From Diphasiastrum complanatum (taxonomy: Eukaryota > Streptophyta > Lycopodiopsida > Lycopodiales > Lycopodiaceae): DNA of 64,000 nucleotides. The notes under the pieces were generated by a model that worked only from the letters and a program-made list of their open reading frames with translations, did no database searches and had not been told where the DNA came from. Position numbers and translations under genes: made by a program. Where the stretch lies: the NCBI GenBank assembly GCA_029204225.1, contig CM055096.1, positions 32,561,076-32,625,075 on the forward strand, in the 5' to 3' direction. Positions within the stretch are counted from its first letter, which is position 1. Every line of letters begins with the position of its first letter. Below are positions 35,190 through 46,482 of the stretch, piece after piece.

Positions 35190-36296
35190 CTAGACGTCCA
35201 TCTGGTGAATGTCCAGATCTTCAACAGCAGCTATAGCCAGCAAGGTGCGAATAGATTGATGCTTTACCACTGGACTAAAGGTGTCAGTGTAATCTATTCC
35301 ATAAACTTGCTCAAATCCTTTAACCACTAAATGAGCTTTCCATTTGGATATTGATCCATCTGGCTTAAGCTTTAGCTTAAAGATCCATTTAGAGTCAATA
35401 GGTTTAATACCTGCAGGAAGATTAACAAGACTCCAGGTCTTGTTCTTCATCAAGGAATGGTACTCAACATCCATGACAGCTTTCCATTTGTCTGCATTGG
35501 GCATGGCTTCTGCAACAGTGGCAGGTTCATCATGACTGATGAACGCTTGAGGGACAAAACGATCAGGTTGTTGTCGTTGTCTTGTAGACCTTTGAATTGC
35601 AGGTGCTTGAGTAGATGTTTTTCCTGGGTAAATGACTGGGATAGTTTTATCTTGTGATTGAACAATCGCGGGTCTAGGCCCATCAATGGTAAATGGAGTT
35701 GTTGGGACAAACTCCTGCATTTGAACATTCGTAGGTCGATACCTATCGATGGAGAATGGGGCTGCTGTGACTGACTCCTGCATTGGCTGCTTTTGTTTGA
35801 AATTATGGAATTTGTCTTCAAGAAAGACAACATCATGGCTGACTGAAATCTGATCTGTATCAATATCATAGATACGATATGTCTTGTGTGACATTGAATA
35901 GCCGATAAAGATATACTTACAGCTTACTGGGTCTAACTTCTTTCTCAGATCAGACGGAATTTGAGTATAGTAGAGACATGCGAATATACGTAAATATTTC
36001 AGAATTGGTTTGTAGTCATAGTAGGCTTCAAAGGATGTCTTGGAGTCAACAGCCTTCATGTTGGAATAATTTTGCAGATAGTAGGCTGTAGAAATTGCTT
36101 CAGCCCAAAAGTTCTGGGGTAATTGAGTGTTGATAGTCATGGATCGTGCAGCTTCCAATAGTGTTTGGTTCTTTCGCTCAGCTATGCCATTCTGTTGTGG
36201 AGTGTAGTTGGCTGTAAACTGATGCTGCACGCCACATGATGATAAGTAGTCTGCCATTTCATTAGATGGGTACTCTCCCCCTGAATCAGACCGCAA
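35190..36296 (-). pseudogene. Copia integrase C-terminal part and RT N-terminal part
   Basis: 368 codons. It begins RSDSGGEYPSNEM (second catalytic Asp of the DDE core), then NYTPQQNGIAERKNQTLLEA with the catalytic Glu. The integrase C-terminal motif (KYIFIGYSMSHKTYRIYD) and a variable linker follow. RT begins at WKAVMDVEYHSLMKNKTW and runs to DIHQMDV with KWIFKLKLKPDGSISKWKAH. It ends by frameshift near 35190. Confidence 0.85.
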
Positions 36297-36362
36297 AGCC
36301 TTGATTCTTTGACCAGTCTGATTCTCAGCATATTGTTTGAATTCTTTGAAGCAATTGAATGC

Positions 36363-36671
36363 TTATGACTTGTTCTTTATGAACATGAAATGAAATATAG
36401 AGCTTGACCCAAAGAGGGTACGCTCATAGGACCACGTTAAGTCACTGTGAATTAGTGACATAATGGACTTCGCTCTTTTGGCATGTCCTCTTGGAAATAT
36501 TGTTCTAGGTTGTTTCCCTAGTAGACAATTTTCACAGATAGTCTGATTAGCTGTAGAAACATCATTGATATCCATATCCTTGACCAATTTGTTATGATGC
36601 ATGTATAAGATTGAACGCATGTTTAAATGACCTAATCTTTGATGCCAAACATGAGCATCAAAGGTACTCAC
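36363..36671 (-). pseudogene. Copia GAG-pre-integrase and integrase zinc-binding segment
   Basis: Reads VWHQRLGHLNMRSILYMHHN and CENCLLGKQPRTIF: the HxxxH-CxxC zinc-binding head of copia integrase. In-frame damage separates it from the core at 36296. Confidence 0.8.
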
Positions 36672-36743
36672 AGAAAGTTCAGTGATATTGGTAATAGATA
36701 ATAGATTTTTTGTTAATTTGGGTACATAAAGTACACCATTTAG

Positions 36744-36947
36744 CTATCTAGTGATGTCGTCAGGGAACTGTAGTTGAATGAAACCTTGTCCTTCAACCTT
36801 GTGTGAACTTGAGTCGTCGAAGAAGATGTACTTTGAATATGTTGCTACGAGAGTAGAAAATAGGTTCTTACATTGCGGCATGTGCTGTGAAGCGCCTGAA
36901 TCAAGATACCATTGATAGGCATCTCTATTTGGTTGATCTTGTACCAT
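36744..36947 (-). pseudogene. Copia aspartic protease fragment
   Basis: WYLDSGASQHMPQCKNLFST carries the DSGA catalytic motif and the downstream H-M block of copia proteases. It ends LQFPDDITR. Confidence 0.8.
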
Positions 36948-37029
36948 CAGTGCCTTGTCCTCTTCTTGTGGATTTCTGACAATGTCAGAGCCTCCCTCTT
37001 GCTGCTACTGCATCTTCTTCTTCGCTTCA

Positions 37030-37819
37030 TTGTGCTTGAGGATGCAACAATCTTTTATGTCGTGATTGGATATCTGCAAAAGAGTTTGGTCTTTGGTGAT
37101 TGTTGACTGTGTTGTTGTTGTTGTTGTTGCGTTGAGACTAGTTGCTCCGCCTTCATCAAAGTTCTTCTTCTTCTTGGACTATTGCTTATTAGAGTACAAT
37201 GTCATTGACTTGGTACTCGTTGTGGATAAGCTTTTTCTTCTGACTTCTTCCTGTAATAGGCTTGCTGTCAGCTTCTGGAGAGATAGCGCAGGAGTATTGC
37301 TTAGAAGCAATACTAGGTTGTCGTAGGAGGATGGAAGACTGGCAAGAAGAGACTTTGTTGAGTCTTCTTTTGAAATAGGGGAACCTATGGCAGCAAGTTG
37401 ATTCAACAACTGTTTGAATTCGTTCAGGTGATCGCTGATTGAGGTGCCTTCGCTCATCTTGAGTGTTGTGAAAAATTCAGCAACTTCACACATGTGGGGA
37501 ACCACAACAACAGTGTGAATGATCTTTACCATGCTTTATGGTGCTCTGGGGAGATGTCGATTATGGTGTAGCTTCCATTCTTGGATGTGATCCAGAAGGA
37601 TTGGAACTCGTCGGAGTAAGTTGAATAGGCCACTCAGACCAAACTCTCGCTCTGCTGATCAGTGAAATAAGTCAGATCAAAGCCAAGGTTAGTGAAAACA
37701 TCATTGGCTAAGATTAGTGCTTCAGAATAATTCTTGATGCAAATCAAGAATATATCGTCCGAGTAAAGTCTAGGGGCCTTACGGCGATGGAGGGAGAGTG
37801 AGGTGTCTTTGGAGGCCAT
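37030..37819 (-). pseudogene. gag: Copia gag with degraded zinc knuckle
   Basis: The start at 37819 gives MASKDTSLSLHRRKAPRLYS. The middle of the gag domain is at 37532-37179: VAEFFTTLKMSEGTSISDHL, NEFKQLLNQLAAIGSPISKE and LLASLPSSYDNLVLLL, typical of UBN2-type copia gag. A degraded knuckle (ISNHDIKDCCILKHNEAKKK) lies at about 37030-37085. A diverged second copy of the same gag lies at 61735-62440. Confidence 0.75.
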
Positions 37820-37889
37820 GATAGCAGTAGTTGAACGATTCTAGTTAGTTCTGAAAATTTTGAAATTTTTTGAAAATTTCAGCATGAAC

Positions 37890-38055
37890 TCACTTACAAA
37901 GATCTAGAATGAACTCGTGAAGAGGATGGGTGAGGCCTATATATAGACTTTTTTGGCAGGAAATCATAATTTCACCCAGTAATCGTCCTCAGTGCCCACG
38001 ATTCCTCAGTGAGATGCACAAATTTTGAGGCACTGGGACGAGTTCTTGTAAGTGA
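37890..38055 (-). promoter_or_regulatory. Candidate short LTR or promoter block of the copia element
   Basis: 166 bp bounded by TCACTTACAA and its exact reverse complement TTGTAAGTGA, with a TATATATAG box inside (about 37934-37943) and the gag start 70 bp beyond. Canonical TG...CA ends and a tRNA primer site are absent, so a short MITE-like insertion is an alternative. Confidence 0.35.
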
Positions 38056-38059
38056 TTTT

Positions 38060-39244
38060 TTTGTTCAAAATGAGTGAAATGGTTTGACAGTACAAAAATT
38101 GGTTTTCGCGGATGTGACAGAAAAATCGTACAAGAAATTTTGGGGCTCCGTTGGACTTCCCAGATGGATCAGACGTGAACTCAGATCTAATGATGAATAC
38201 ACATCATTAAAACAAGCCATGTCTGACGCCATCTGAGAAGAGGACAAGGGATCGGATATTGATGAACCTAGATAACGGAGAGCACATCGTGTTGTCCATG
38301 AATCTAAACCGAACTAGAAAACTCAAGAACAATTATGGAAAACTCAAATGGAGTTGCTTAACCAGCAACACCAACAACAAATGGAAAAACTTACAAAAGA
38401 ATTTCAGAACACACTAAAGTCTATACAAAGTTCCATGCCAGGTTAGTCACCCACTAGCCAAATCCTTCATAGACAGGATAATACATGGTGTCCTCATTGT
38501 AGAGGTGCACACACTGGCAATGAGTGCCCATCATATCAACCAGTCCCATATACTTCCTTGATTAAATGCGACATCCATGACTTCATGGGCCATACCTCAT
38601 TCTACTGCTACTACAACTCGAGGAACCAACCTCACGACCAATCTGAAGGACAATACTAGCCTCCTAGAATTCCATTTGTTTCACAGAACTCATCACATCT
38701 ATATCCGCAAATTCATATCTAAGAGTTGCCAAGACAACCCAAGCATGAACTTCAACCTCAACTAGCACTCTTAGGTCCACCTCCAAGGGGACATCCAAAC
38801 GTAGGAGCACAAAAACATCGACACCATAAAGACTCCACACCAACACATTTTGTCGATCACTCCCACGATCAAACATACCATCAGGATAACACACCCACTT
38901 CTGGTAGTTCTCAACACTATCATGAAGATACCTCATGCTCATGCAAACGAGATGAGTATTCCACAAATTCGGAAAATCCGAGACAGCTAGCCATCCAAGA
39001 TGGCTATGCAATTGCCACGAGGCCCATGAGCAACAGATGTTTCATCTGTGGTGAAACGGGACATTTTATGGTCGATTGTAAAGTAAAAAACCAATATCAT
39101 GTTGAATGTTCGGACTGTGTTCGCAAAAACAGTTTCAAAGATTGCCCAAAGCAATCTAGCAGGATCCTACCCGCACGACATATCCCTTCTGAACCTATTA
39201 GATCCACACTAGAGCTCAACGCCCAAATCAACAACAACAGCTAA
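38060..39244 (+). pseudogene. gag: Gypsy-type gag C-terminus with several zinc knuckles
   Basis: The frame, interrupted by stops, reads KFWGSVGLPRWIRRELRSND and a Gln-rich helix (LLNQQHQQQMEKLTKEFQ). Cys/His clusters follow: WCPHCRGAHTGNECPSYQ, CDIHDFMGHTSFYC, and the canonical CFICGETGHFMVDC (about 39030-39075) with a trailing CSDCVRKNSFKDC. Such a row of knuckles before a protease is seen in plant Tat/Athila-like gypsy elements. The gag N-terminus is missing at the copia junction. Confidence 0.7.
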
Positions 39245-39599
39245 ACATAGAAAAACCAGTTGACCATACGGGAAACTCTTTGTCAGCTTCCACATTACCA
39301 AGAGATTACCCAGACCCACAAGTGGAACAAAGGCAATACAAAGAATTTTGAGATGCGTTTCTGTAGGAGGAATAGAATACGAACCGTCTGTTATCTTCTC
39401 TGATCCTCACAACAGAGCAACTCCTCTAGGCACTTGAAATTTTCTCCGAACTTCTACAGGCTCATATCACAATGTCGTTTCATAGTGCCATAAAATCTTT
39501 CACCGGCCTCCAAAGCTATATCCATAGAAGTTTTCAGCTGTCCAATATCCTAGATAAACAGCGAAAACCAGATGAGATTCCAGAAATTCCTCATATTCT

Positions 39600-40284
39600 C
39601 ATGAATCTGATGAATATAGGTGTTGCTAAGGGGACTAGCATCACCTTACCTATGCACTATAAAGATTACCCAACAGTATCCGCTATCCTTGATAGTTGAT
39701 CAGGCATCAACATAATGGCTTTGTCACTAGCAAAGTCATGGGGGTTCAATACCCTAGATCAGCCACGTTACAAACTTCGTATGGCCGATCAGCAAGTAAC
39801 CGACCCTACAGGTCACTTATCAAATATCCCAGTACGTATTGCGGAAGTCAAATTTACCATAGACTGCATCATTCTCGATCTACCAAATGATGCAAATACA
39901 TATAAACTCCTTCTTGGCACACCTTGGCTACAGATGGCAGGCGTTGTCCAAGATTGGAAGTGTAGCAAAATAACCTTTGGCAACAGCAAAAAACAAGTCA
40001 TTGTTGACTCGACTGGCCACGTAAAGCCAGCCAAAGTTTATGATGATTGGTCATCTACAACATATGACGAATTTGATAGTGTTCCCATCCAACCGAAAGG
40101 ACACTATACAAGATCAACTGATATTATAAATTGGGGTCAAGCACTGGCCATTGTGGACTGTGCTGATTCCAACAGATGTCGAATAGAAACCGCCGCAGAA
40201 GACACACATATTCTACCATCTTCTACAGATATAGAGATGCCCATCATTCCGTTAATGATGATAGACCCAATTCCTATAGCTTAA
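39600..40284 (+). pseudogene. pro: Gypsy aspartic protease with stop in the active site
   Basis: Upstream ITLPMHYKDYPTVSAILDS is followed by TGA and SGINIMALSLAKSWGF, so the expected ILDSGSGINIM active site has a stop in place of Gly (about 39697-39699). The fold continues YKLLLGTPWLQMAGVVQDWK, the hydrophobic-Gly landmark of retropepsins. The frame then runs to 40284. A short RT-linker remnant (PKIYQWNMYPDEV, TPPPQQTKKPWLQ) follows to 40650. Confidence 0.7.
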
Positions 40285-40699
40285 TGCCCAGGAGAACCTA
40301 GTATCTCTGTCGTCCACATTTCGGAAGACAGTATTCTTTTGTTGAATGATGAAGTCATAACTGACGAACACGTTCTCCTATATCTCAATGAAAAACGTTA
40401 TAAACCAAAATCAATTCCCAAAGAGATTAAGTCACCAGGGCCTCTGGCCCATATCCAACTCACGTCCACAATAGCCAACACAGTGACCTATCGGCCAAAA
40501 CCTAAGATCTATCAATGGAACATGTATCCAGACGAAGTCTAGGATACAGTAAACAAAGAATTGATTCGAGAGGCAACCACACCGCCTCCTCAACAAACCA
40601 AAAAACCTTGGTTACAAAAAAACAAAATCATCGACACAAAACTAATTGTCATTCTATTTCTTTGTGTTCTCATCGGAAGGTGAATAGCTTGAGGGAAGG

Positions 40700-41053
40700 T
40701 GCTCGGGCCTCCTCTTGTCTCCTTTCATCGAAATTATTGTGGCATGTTCTTTATTTGCTATTTGCTTAGTTAGCCACAATCTATTCTTTCTATCTCCCTT
40801 TTGGGTATTAAATTAGAATTAGTTTAGCCATCTTGCTAGTTGGGTATCGCCTTAGCAAGATTTTAATTAAGTTGTATTTACGTTTTCGAGCATAAGTTGG
40901 GAAGCCTTGGTGCTCCCTTTTCATTATTGTTCTTTACTTACCGATGAAAGCTTGTAGATCTTAGAAGGTGGACGACCAGTCTACCACTATAAACTACGCA
41001 CGAACCTCTACCTTAGATCTAGCCATCGCATAGAAGTAGAAACACTGCCAACA
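40700..41053 (+). repeat. LTR of Tat/Athila-like element
   Basis: Begins TGCTCGGGCC after the purine tract GAGGGAAGG and ends GCCAACA directly before the primer site. It is 354 bp. It serves as the 3' LTR of the element to its left and the 5' LTR of the one to its right. Confidence 0.6.
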
Positions 41054-41068
41054 TTGGCGTCATTGCCG
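41054..41068 (+). other. Primer binding site, tRNA-Asp type
   Basis: TTGGCGTCATTGCCG resembles the TGGCGCCGTTGCCGGGG primer site known for Athila/Tat-type gypsy elements. Confidence 0.65.
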
Positions 41069-41945
41069 CTTTTTAAGATTTTCTACATAGCTTTTCTAGT
41101 TTTTTCGTTTTTTCGCTCACGTGCTTGTGTGTATTCTTGCTTGTTTTTCATCTTCACACTGCAGCACGAGACTTCTCTCCAGGTCCTCAACGAGTTGCGG
41201 AGCAACCTATCAAGCCGGGGGGAAGCAACAAAAGTGTCAACTTGGGCATTTTCTTTAAAAGAAGTGACCCAAGTGACATTTTTTTCGACCAAACAGGTAT
41301 ATCAGAATTCGTTGGTCTATCTACAGCCATAACAGACACTGATCTTCCATTCTATCACCTCCACGAATTTTGACCTTGCTCAGATTCTCTGAAAACACCC
41401 TGATATACTATCAAAATCCATTGTTTTTTAACCAAATCTTGGTCTTAGATTCTACCGACTTCCTTGAGGCTAGATCTATCAAAGATCAGTCCTCCAGCAG
41501 CTCCACGAATTCTATCTCAGAGATTTAGCCTGTTTTCTGTCAGAAACTCATCTTTTTCACTATTTTTTCTCATCTATCAACAAAACCTCAGTATCAAAAA
41601 TCGCCAATCATACCACGAAATCGCCGACAATGAGCACGAATTCTCTATACTCTCTGCAAATTCTATCCCTAACAAAATTCCCAAAAAAATATAAAAAAAT
41701 CAATATTTTGACATAAAGCACCCCCTATCAGAATTCGCGAGTACTATAGTTAGATTCATCTGATTGTCCACAATTTCTAGGCCTGTCCATGAATTCTCTT
41801 ACAGCACAAAAGTCTAGTTTTTTGTCAAAAATCCTCCATTCTGCAAGAAAATTGGCCTTTTTGACTTTTTGACCCAGTATAGTACTTCCTTGATCATTTG
41901 TACTGTTACTCTGTTCCTCATACTGCATCATGTCTCGAGATTGTG
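41069..41945 (+). other. Retrotransposon 5' leader
   Basis: Untranslated leader between the primer site and gag. No protein supported. Confidence 0.5.
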
Positions 41946-42285
41946 CTGAATCTTCCAATCCCCACGTATTGATGCACCAAAGTACGATGGAGAATCTGAC
42001 ATAGTTAGATTTCTCCAAAACTTTGATAATGCATGCCGTTTCTATGGAGATACCTTTGAAACCAAAAAGCTCCGACTATTTTCGATGGTACTCTATGGAA
42101 CATCCAAAGAGTGGTATCTCAACCTTGAAGCTCCTGATCTTGCTTCCTGGACTACTCTCAAGGATGCCCTCATCAAGCATTTCAGACCATCCAAATTGAC
42201 TCAGAGCCCATTCATCCAAATCACTCATATCAAGATGCGTCGCAAAGAGTCGGTTTGAAACTACATTGAGCATTTTAAATGTCTC
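41946..42285 (+). pseudogene. gag: Gypsy gag N-terminal domain, truncated
   Basis: Reads IDAPKYDGESDIVRFLQNFD, RLFSMVLYGTSKEWYLNLEA, TLKDALIKHFRPSKLTQSPF, the Retrotrans_gag core. An in-frame TGA occurs near 42257 (KESV-stop-NYIEHF). The frame is cut at 42286 by the start of another LTR (TGTTATG). Confidence 0.75.
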
Positions 42286-42805
42286 TGTTATGTCCATGAC
42301 CAGTATATAGGATACAGTATACTCCTAGTCTTGGATACACGGTACTCCAGTGAAACAAGCTGTTAGTTATGCCACATCATATTGGACGTGACCCAAAAGT
42401 AACTAATATCCTTGTGAGGCCCAGAACACACTAAATGGAGTTTAGATAAGGTATGAGACAGCGTATGCATGTGTAGAGTTATCAATAGCAATTCTATGAA
42501 TAGTTGGTCCATGCTTAGGACTCTGTTCTAGGTAAATCTATGTATAGGGAATTCAGGGCTATGCATGGCTATGTGCCCAGGTTGTTTTTGGCTCTATATA
42601 TTGGGTCCAAACTCACCCTACTCCTCATCATAGTTTTGGATTCATTGCCAGGATCTCACTCTATATTCATGCTTCTTGTTCCTTGGCTTGTGGGTGGGGC
42701 TTCTAGAGTTTGATTGGATGCTTCTAATAGGTTGGGTGGTTTCTCCATAGTGTGTTATCATTGTGTTTGTGATTTGTAAGCAGGATATAAGGAGCTTCCC
42801 TTATA
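42286..42805 (+). repeat. 5' LTR of a decayed LTR retrotransposon
   Basis: Begins TGTTATGTCC and ends just before the primer site TGGTATCAGAGC at 42807-42818. It has a similar layout, though low identity, to 46007 to about 46480, which follows a polypurine tract. Confidence 0.6.
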
Positions 42806-42865
42806 GTGGTATCAGAGCAAGGCTTACAAGCTTGGAGAGGTGGTGCTTTTCATTGGAGCTTGGTG

Positions 42866-43723
42866 TGATAAATTTTACAGTTTTTAGGACAATAATGATT
42901 GTACTTTACAATCATAGAGAGTTATTGGTTGCTTAATCAATGAATCTATCAAGTTCTACACATTAGATCTTGATCTAGATTCACTACACTTGGATTTAAG
43001 CAAGAGCAATGGATCAAGACATCATTTTTTTAGTGAGAGCGACTTCACACGTGTGGAGTACTGTCCACTGTACGGCCTGCACCTGAAACAACAAGTACAA
43101 TGATACTAGATAGCAATCATGCATAAAAATCACAAGACAAATGACTAGAAATAAGACAAAAGTGTAGAGTGCAAAAATCTCATCAATTTTCTTAGCAAAA
43201 TGATGATCCTTTTATGGATCAAGTACATCCATGAGTCTGGTACAGTCCAGCAGGCCTTCACACGTGTGAAGAGTGCCACATCACTCAGATCTATCCATTT
43301 TATCCATCCTTGATCCTTATCCAATGGTGAACCTTCTATGACTAAAATCCAAAAAGCTAGTCTCCTAGAATATAGGAATATTCCCTACAAAATAGGATCT
43401 AAGAAAAATGGTCAACTCTTATCTTCTAGTACTCTATACACACGTGTGAACATCCACTTGCCATGTGGGAGCATTTACTCATGCACATGCAAGGAAAAGC
43501 TAATTTGTAGGTGACTAGTCAACTTGACTAAAAACTAGTCATTTCATGTTCACACTAACTAGAATGATACAAAATCAATTTGGATATATACAAACATGAA
43601 AAGTACATCCTTTCACACGTGGGAACAGGCTCCACACGTGTGAAATCATATCATCAACATATTCTAATGTTTGATCAATATTTACATGAACCAATGTCAG
43701 GTGAGAAGTGACAATTTTCAACA
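42866..43723. repeat. Probable solo LTR with 5-bp target duplication
   Basis: 858 bp starting TGATAAATTTT and ending TTTTCAACA, flanked by TGGTG at 42861-42865 and 43724-43728. The inverted copy at 52735-53026 is continuous across this point (an empty site). The insert carries four CACACGTGTG palindromes. Confidence 0.6.
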
Positions 43724-46006
43724 TGGTGGTGGTCAACTAGTATTCTCATCCAAGGAGAGGTGCAAGGTTGCAAGTTGGTGGACCTTCCCAAATTCAATTT
43801 GCATGATCCATATCTCTCTCAAATTCATTGTGGTTTATGGAGAATTGTACTAGGAAATCAATTTTGGTTGTCTTTTTGGAGTTTTTAGCATGTGTAATTC
43901 AAAACTAGTTATGGATCTGAAATTTCCAGCAAGTTAATTCACTTTGAAGTAGCTGAAATTCAGGTTGCATGTGATAATTTGAGTCTGAGAGTTCTATATT
44001 GGATCAATCTAATCTTAGCTTAGTACTAGGATCAGAGAGGGGTTGATTGAGTGGAAGAAATTATGTAATTAGAGGTAAACTGGGTTGGAAAATTGCTTAG
44101 AGTGAATTTTATTTATCTCAGAGATTTTCTAGATATGTTATTTACTCATGAGAAATAGAAAATATTTTGTAGTTGAGTTACAAGATCTCAGTGAGATATG
44201 TGAGTAGCATATGTGGGTTCTGGAAGAATCTGCCAGATAAAAATGTGTTTATGTATTGGGTCATAGTGAGATGTGCACGATTAATCTTGTATGAATCTAC
44301 TGTGTATTCCTGGTTACTAGGATTATTTGGTGCACTTAACCTAGTCGGTGAACATAGACATATGATCAAGTATTGTTTTGACAGATACTTGCAGAGTTAA
44401 CAAATCTTTTTATAGAAGATTTATGGATTAACTTATAAATGATTTGGGTAAGGATCTAAATGTGGTGTCATACTAGTATAATTGAATTCTTCACCTAAAC
44501 ATTTGAGATTTCTAAATCATTGGCAATTAACTTGAGTAGTTGATTACTCCAGGATGAAGTTAATTGGTAAAACGATCAGTGTGATGTGGATTCACCAAAA
44601 ACTGATGGTTTTTTATTTATATTGCTTGTAAGACGCATGATTAGTGAATCATTAGGTTCGTCAGTTGGATATACAGTATTCTTGGGATAGAGTATTCCTT
44701 AGTTAAGGAATGGACTCAATTCATTAGTGATTGTATCCCAAAGAGCTCAATTGGATAACGAATCCTAATGAATCCAAGAATAATAACTGAATTGATATTC
44801 AGCAGGGCTTTGGGTATCTAGATTTGATTCTAGATTGAAATCTAAAGTTTATTTTTTTTTGTAGTTGAAGATGATTGTCATTTTGGTATGCGTTCAGTCT
44901 TTAATTACCATTGCTTTATAGAACTTGAATCTTGCACTTCAGTTAAAGGATCCTGTTTGAAGATTATTCCTAAATCTTGTCTTTTCTTAATGGAAAGATT
45001 TTGGAATGATTCTTACTTTTCCTGAGTTATGTTGGACATATACTCTAGTATCTTGTAAATGATTATGATTTTGGATTTCTAAAAATTATGATTGACGAAT
45101 CATACGAATCTAGATATTTATGATTGACGAATCATAAATAGATACCTAATTATTGTCAGAAGGATTATATGGAATAGTGAATATTCTTAAGTGTGATGAT
45201 TCATTCTTAACCTATTTATTGAGTAAGAGTTTGATTCAGTGTTTTGAATTTTTTAACTCCAGTATTTTAATTGAAAACCTATGGATCTCACAGACATTCT
45301 CACAAGATAAGTATTTTATTTGTGGAGAATTTAATGTATTTTAGTGAATGTTATTCTGCTACAGTATGGTCTGCAGATGCTTGAGTACAGTTCTTCATTT
45401 AACTAGATCTCCAGTTATTATAGAAGATAGACAAGTCTATTAAGATAAATGAATGTTATTTTCTTGCATTTGATGCTGAAAATAGGAGCATGTAACTCAA
45501 AAGAGTATTTGGGATACTCAAAGTTGAGTTTTAATCATTCTATATCTTAATGATTCTCCTAGAGATTCTAGTTGAATGAATTATCATATCTTAGAAGGAT
45601 AGTTGTACTTGGAAGCTTATGAAATATCTGCCAAAGTGGTGAATAATTTTAGACTGTAATTATAATTATTATATTATTTCTTTAACTTTTAGTCTCCTAA
45701 GTTGGGTAATATTTCACTCAGTTGGTTCATGTAAGTATTTTGCATGAAGTTGATATTACTAATTTGTGTTGAGTGTAACCTAGTTGAAAAATTTATCGCT
45801 TAGTATATTTTTCAAACTTGAGTTGTACTCCAGAACAGAGATTAACAATTGGAAAACTGATTATCTCTGAGTATTTGTTTGATATGAAAGTGAAACTAAG
45901 GATAATGATTTCCTAGGTTAATATTGAAAGTTAAAGGAACTGTTCTTGTAATTTTTTCATGTCTTGAGGAGCTTCTAAGGATAGAAACAGTTTAAAGAGG
46001 GAAGAA
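43724..46006. other. Interior of decayed LTR element, no protein recognised
   Basis: Very AT-rich; no gag or pol motif is readable. It ends in the purine run AAAGAGGGAAGAA at 45993-46006 before the LTR start TGTTATGG at 46007. Confidence 0.45.
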
Positions 46007-46482
46007 TGTTATGGCCATATTCGGTTAAGGACCTGGAATAGTCCTAATATGGTAGACCGGCCCTCCAGTGTTCGAGATTATTGGTCACGCCATGATTTAA
46101 TTCCATGTCAAGGCCTGTTTGTGACTAATTACCTTGAGAGGACCTAGACACTCTAATTGAGACATACGGAGTATTGCATGTCTGTGTGACATATATAGGC
46201 AGGAGGACTGCATGAAGAGATGAGACCTATTTATAGTTGACCTGCATGGGGATTGCATGGTTTCATGCACAGGACTCTACTCTCTATATAATGAGGTAGG
46301 GATTCTTCCGTCGACATATTGGGTTTAGGTTACCAAGTTCTCTGTTCTCTTCTTGCTTCATATGACATGGCTTGGGACTAGATCCAGGTTTGATCTAGGA
46401 TTGGTTGGGCGGTTTGGCTCCGTAGTCTCCTCTATTGTGTTCTCCTATCCTCATCTTAGGGGCAATCCTTTAGGGTCTTTAC
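46007..46482 (+). repeat. 3' LTR (partial)
   Basis: Starts TGTTATGGCC after a polypurine tract and has CTCTATATAATGAGG as a TATA-like box (about 46280). It is replaced at about 46483 by the internal repeat of the gag-protease family. Confidence 0.5.

Larger units (their letters stand above)
34639..38055 (-). mobile_element. Ty1/copia retrotransposon, 3'-truncated
   Basis: Minus-strand order is gag, zinc knuckle, protease, GAG-pre-integrase, integrase, RT: the copia arrangement, integrase before RT. A possible 5' LTR or promoter block of 166 bp (37890-38055) with a TATATATAG box precedes gag. The element stops inside the RT C-terminus at 34639; RNase H and the 3' LTR are missing. Several frameshifts break the polyprotein. 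Confidence 0.85.
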
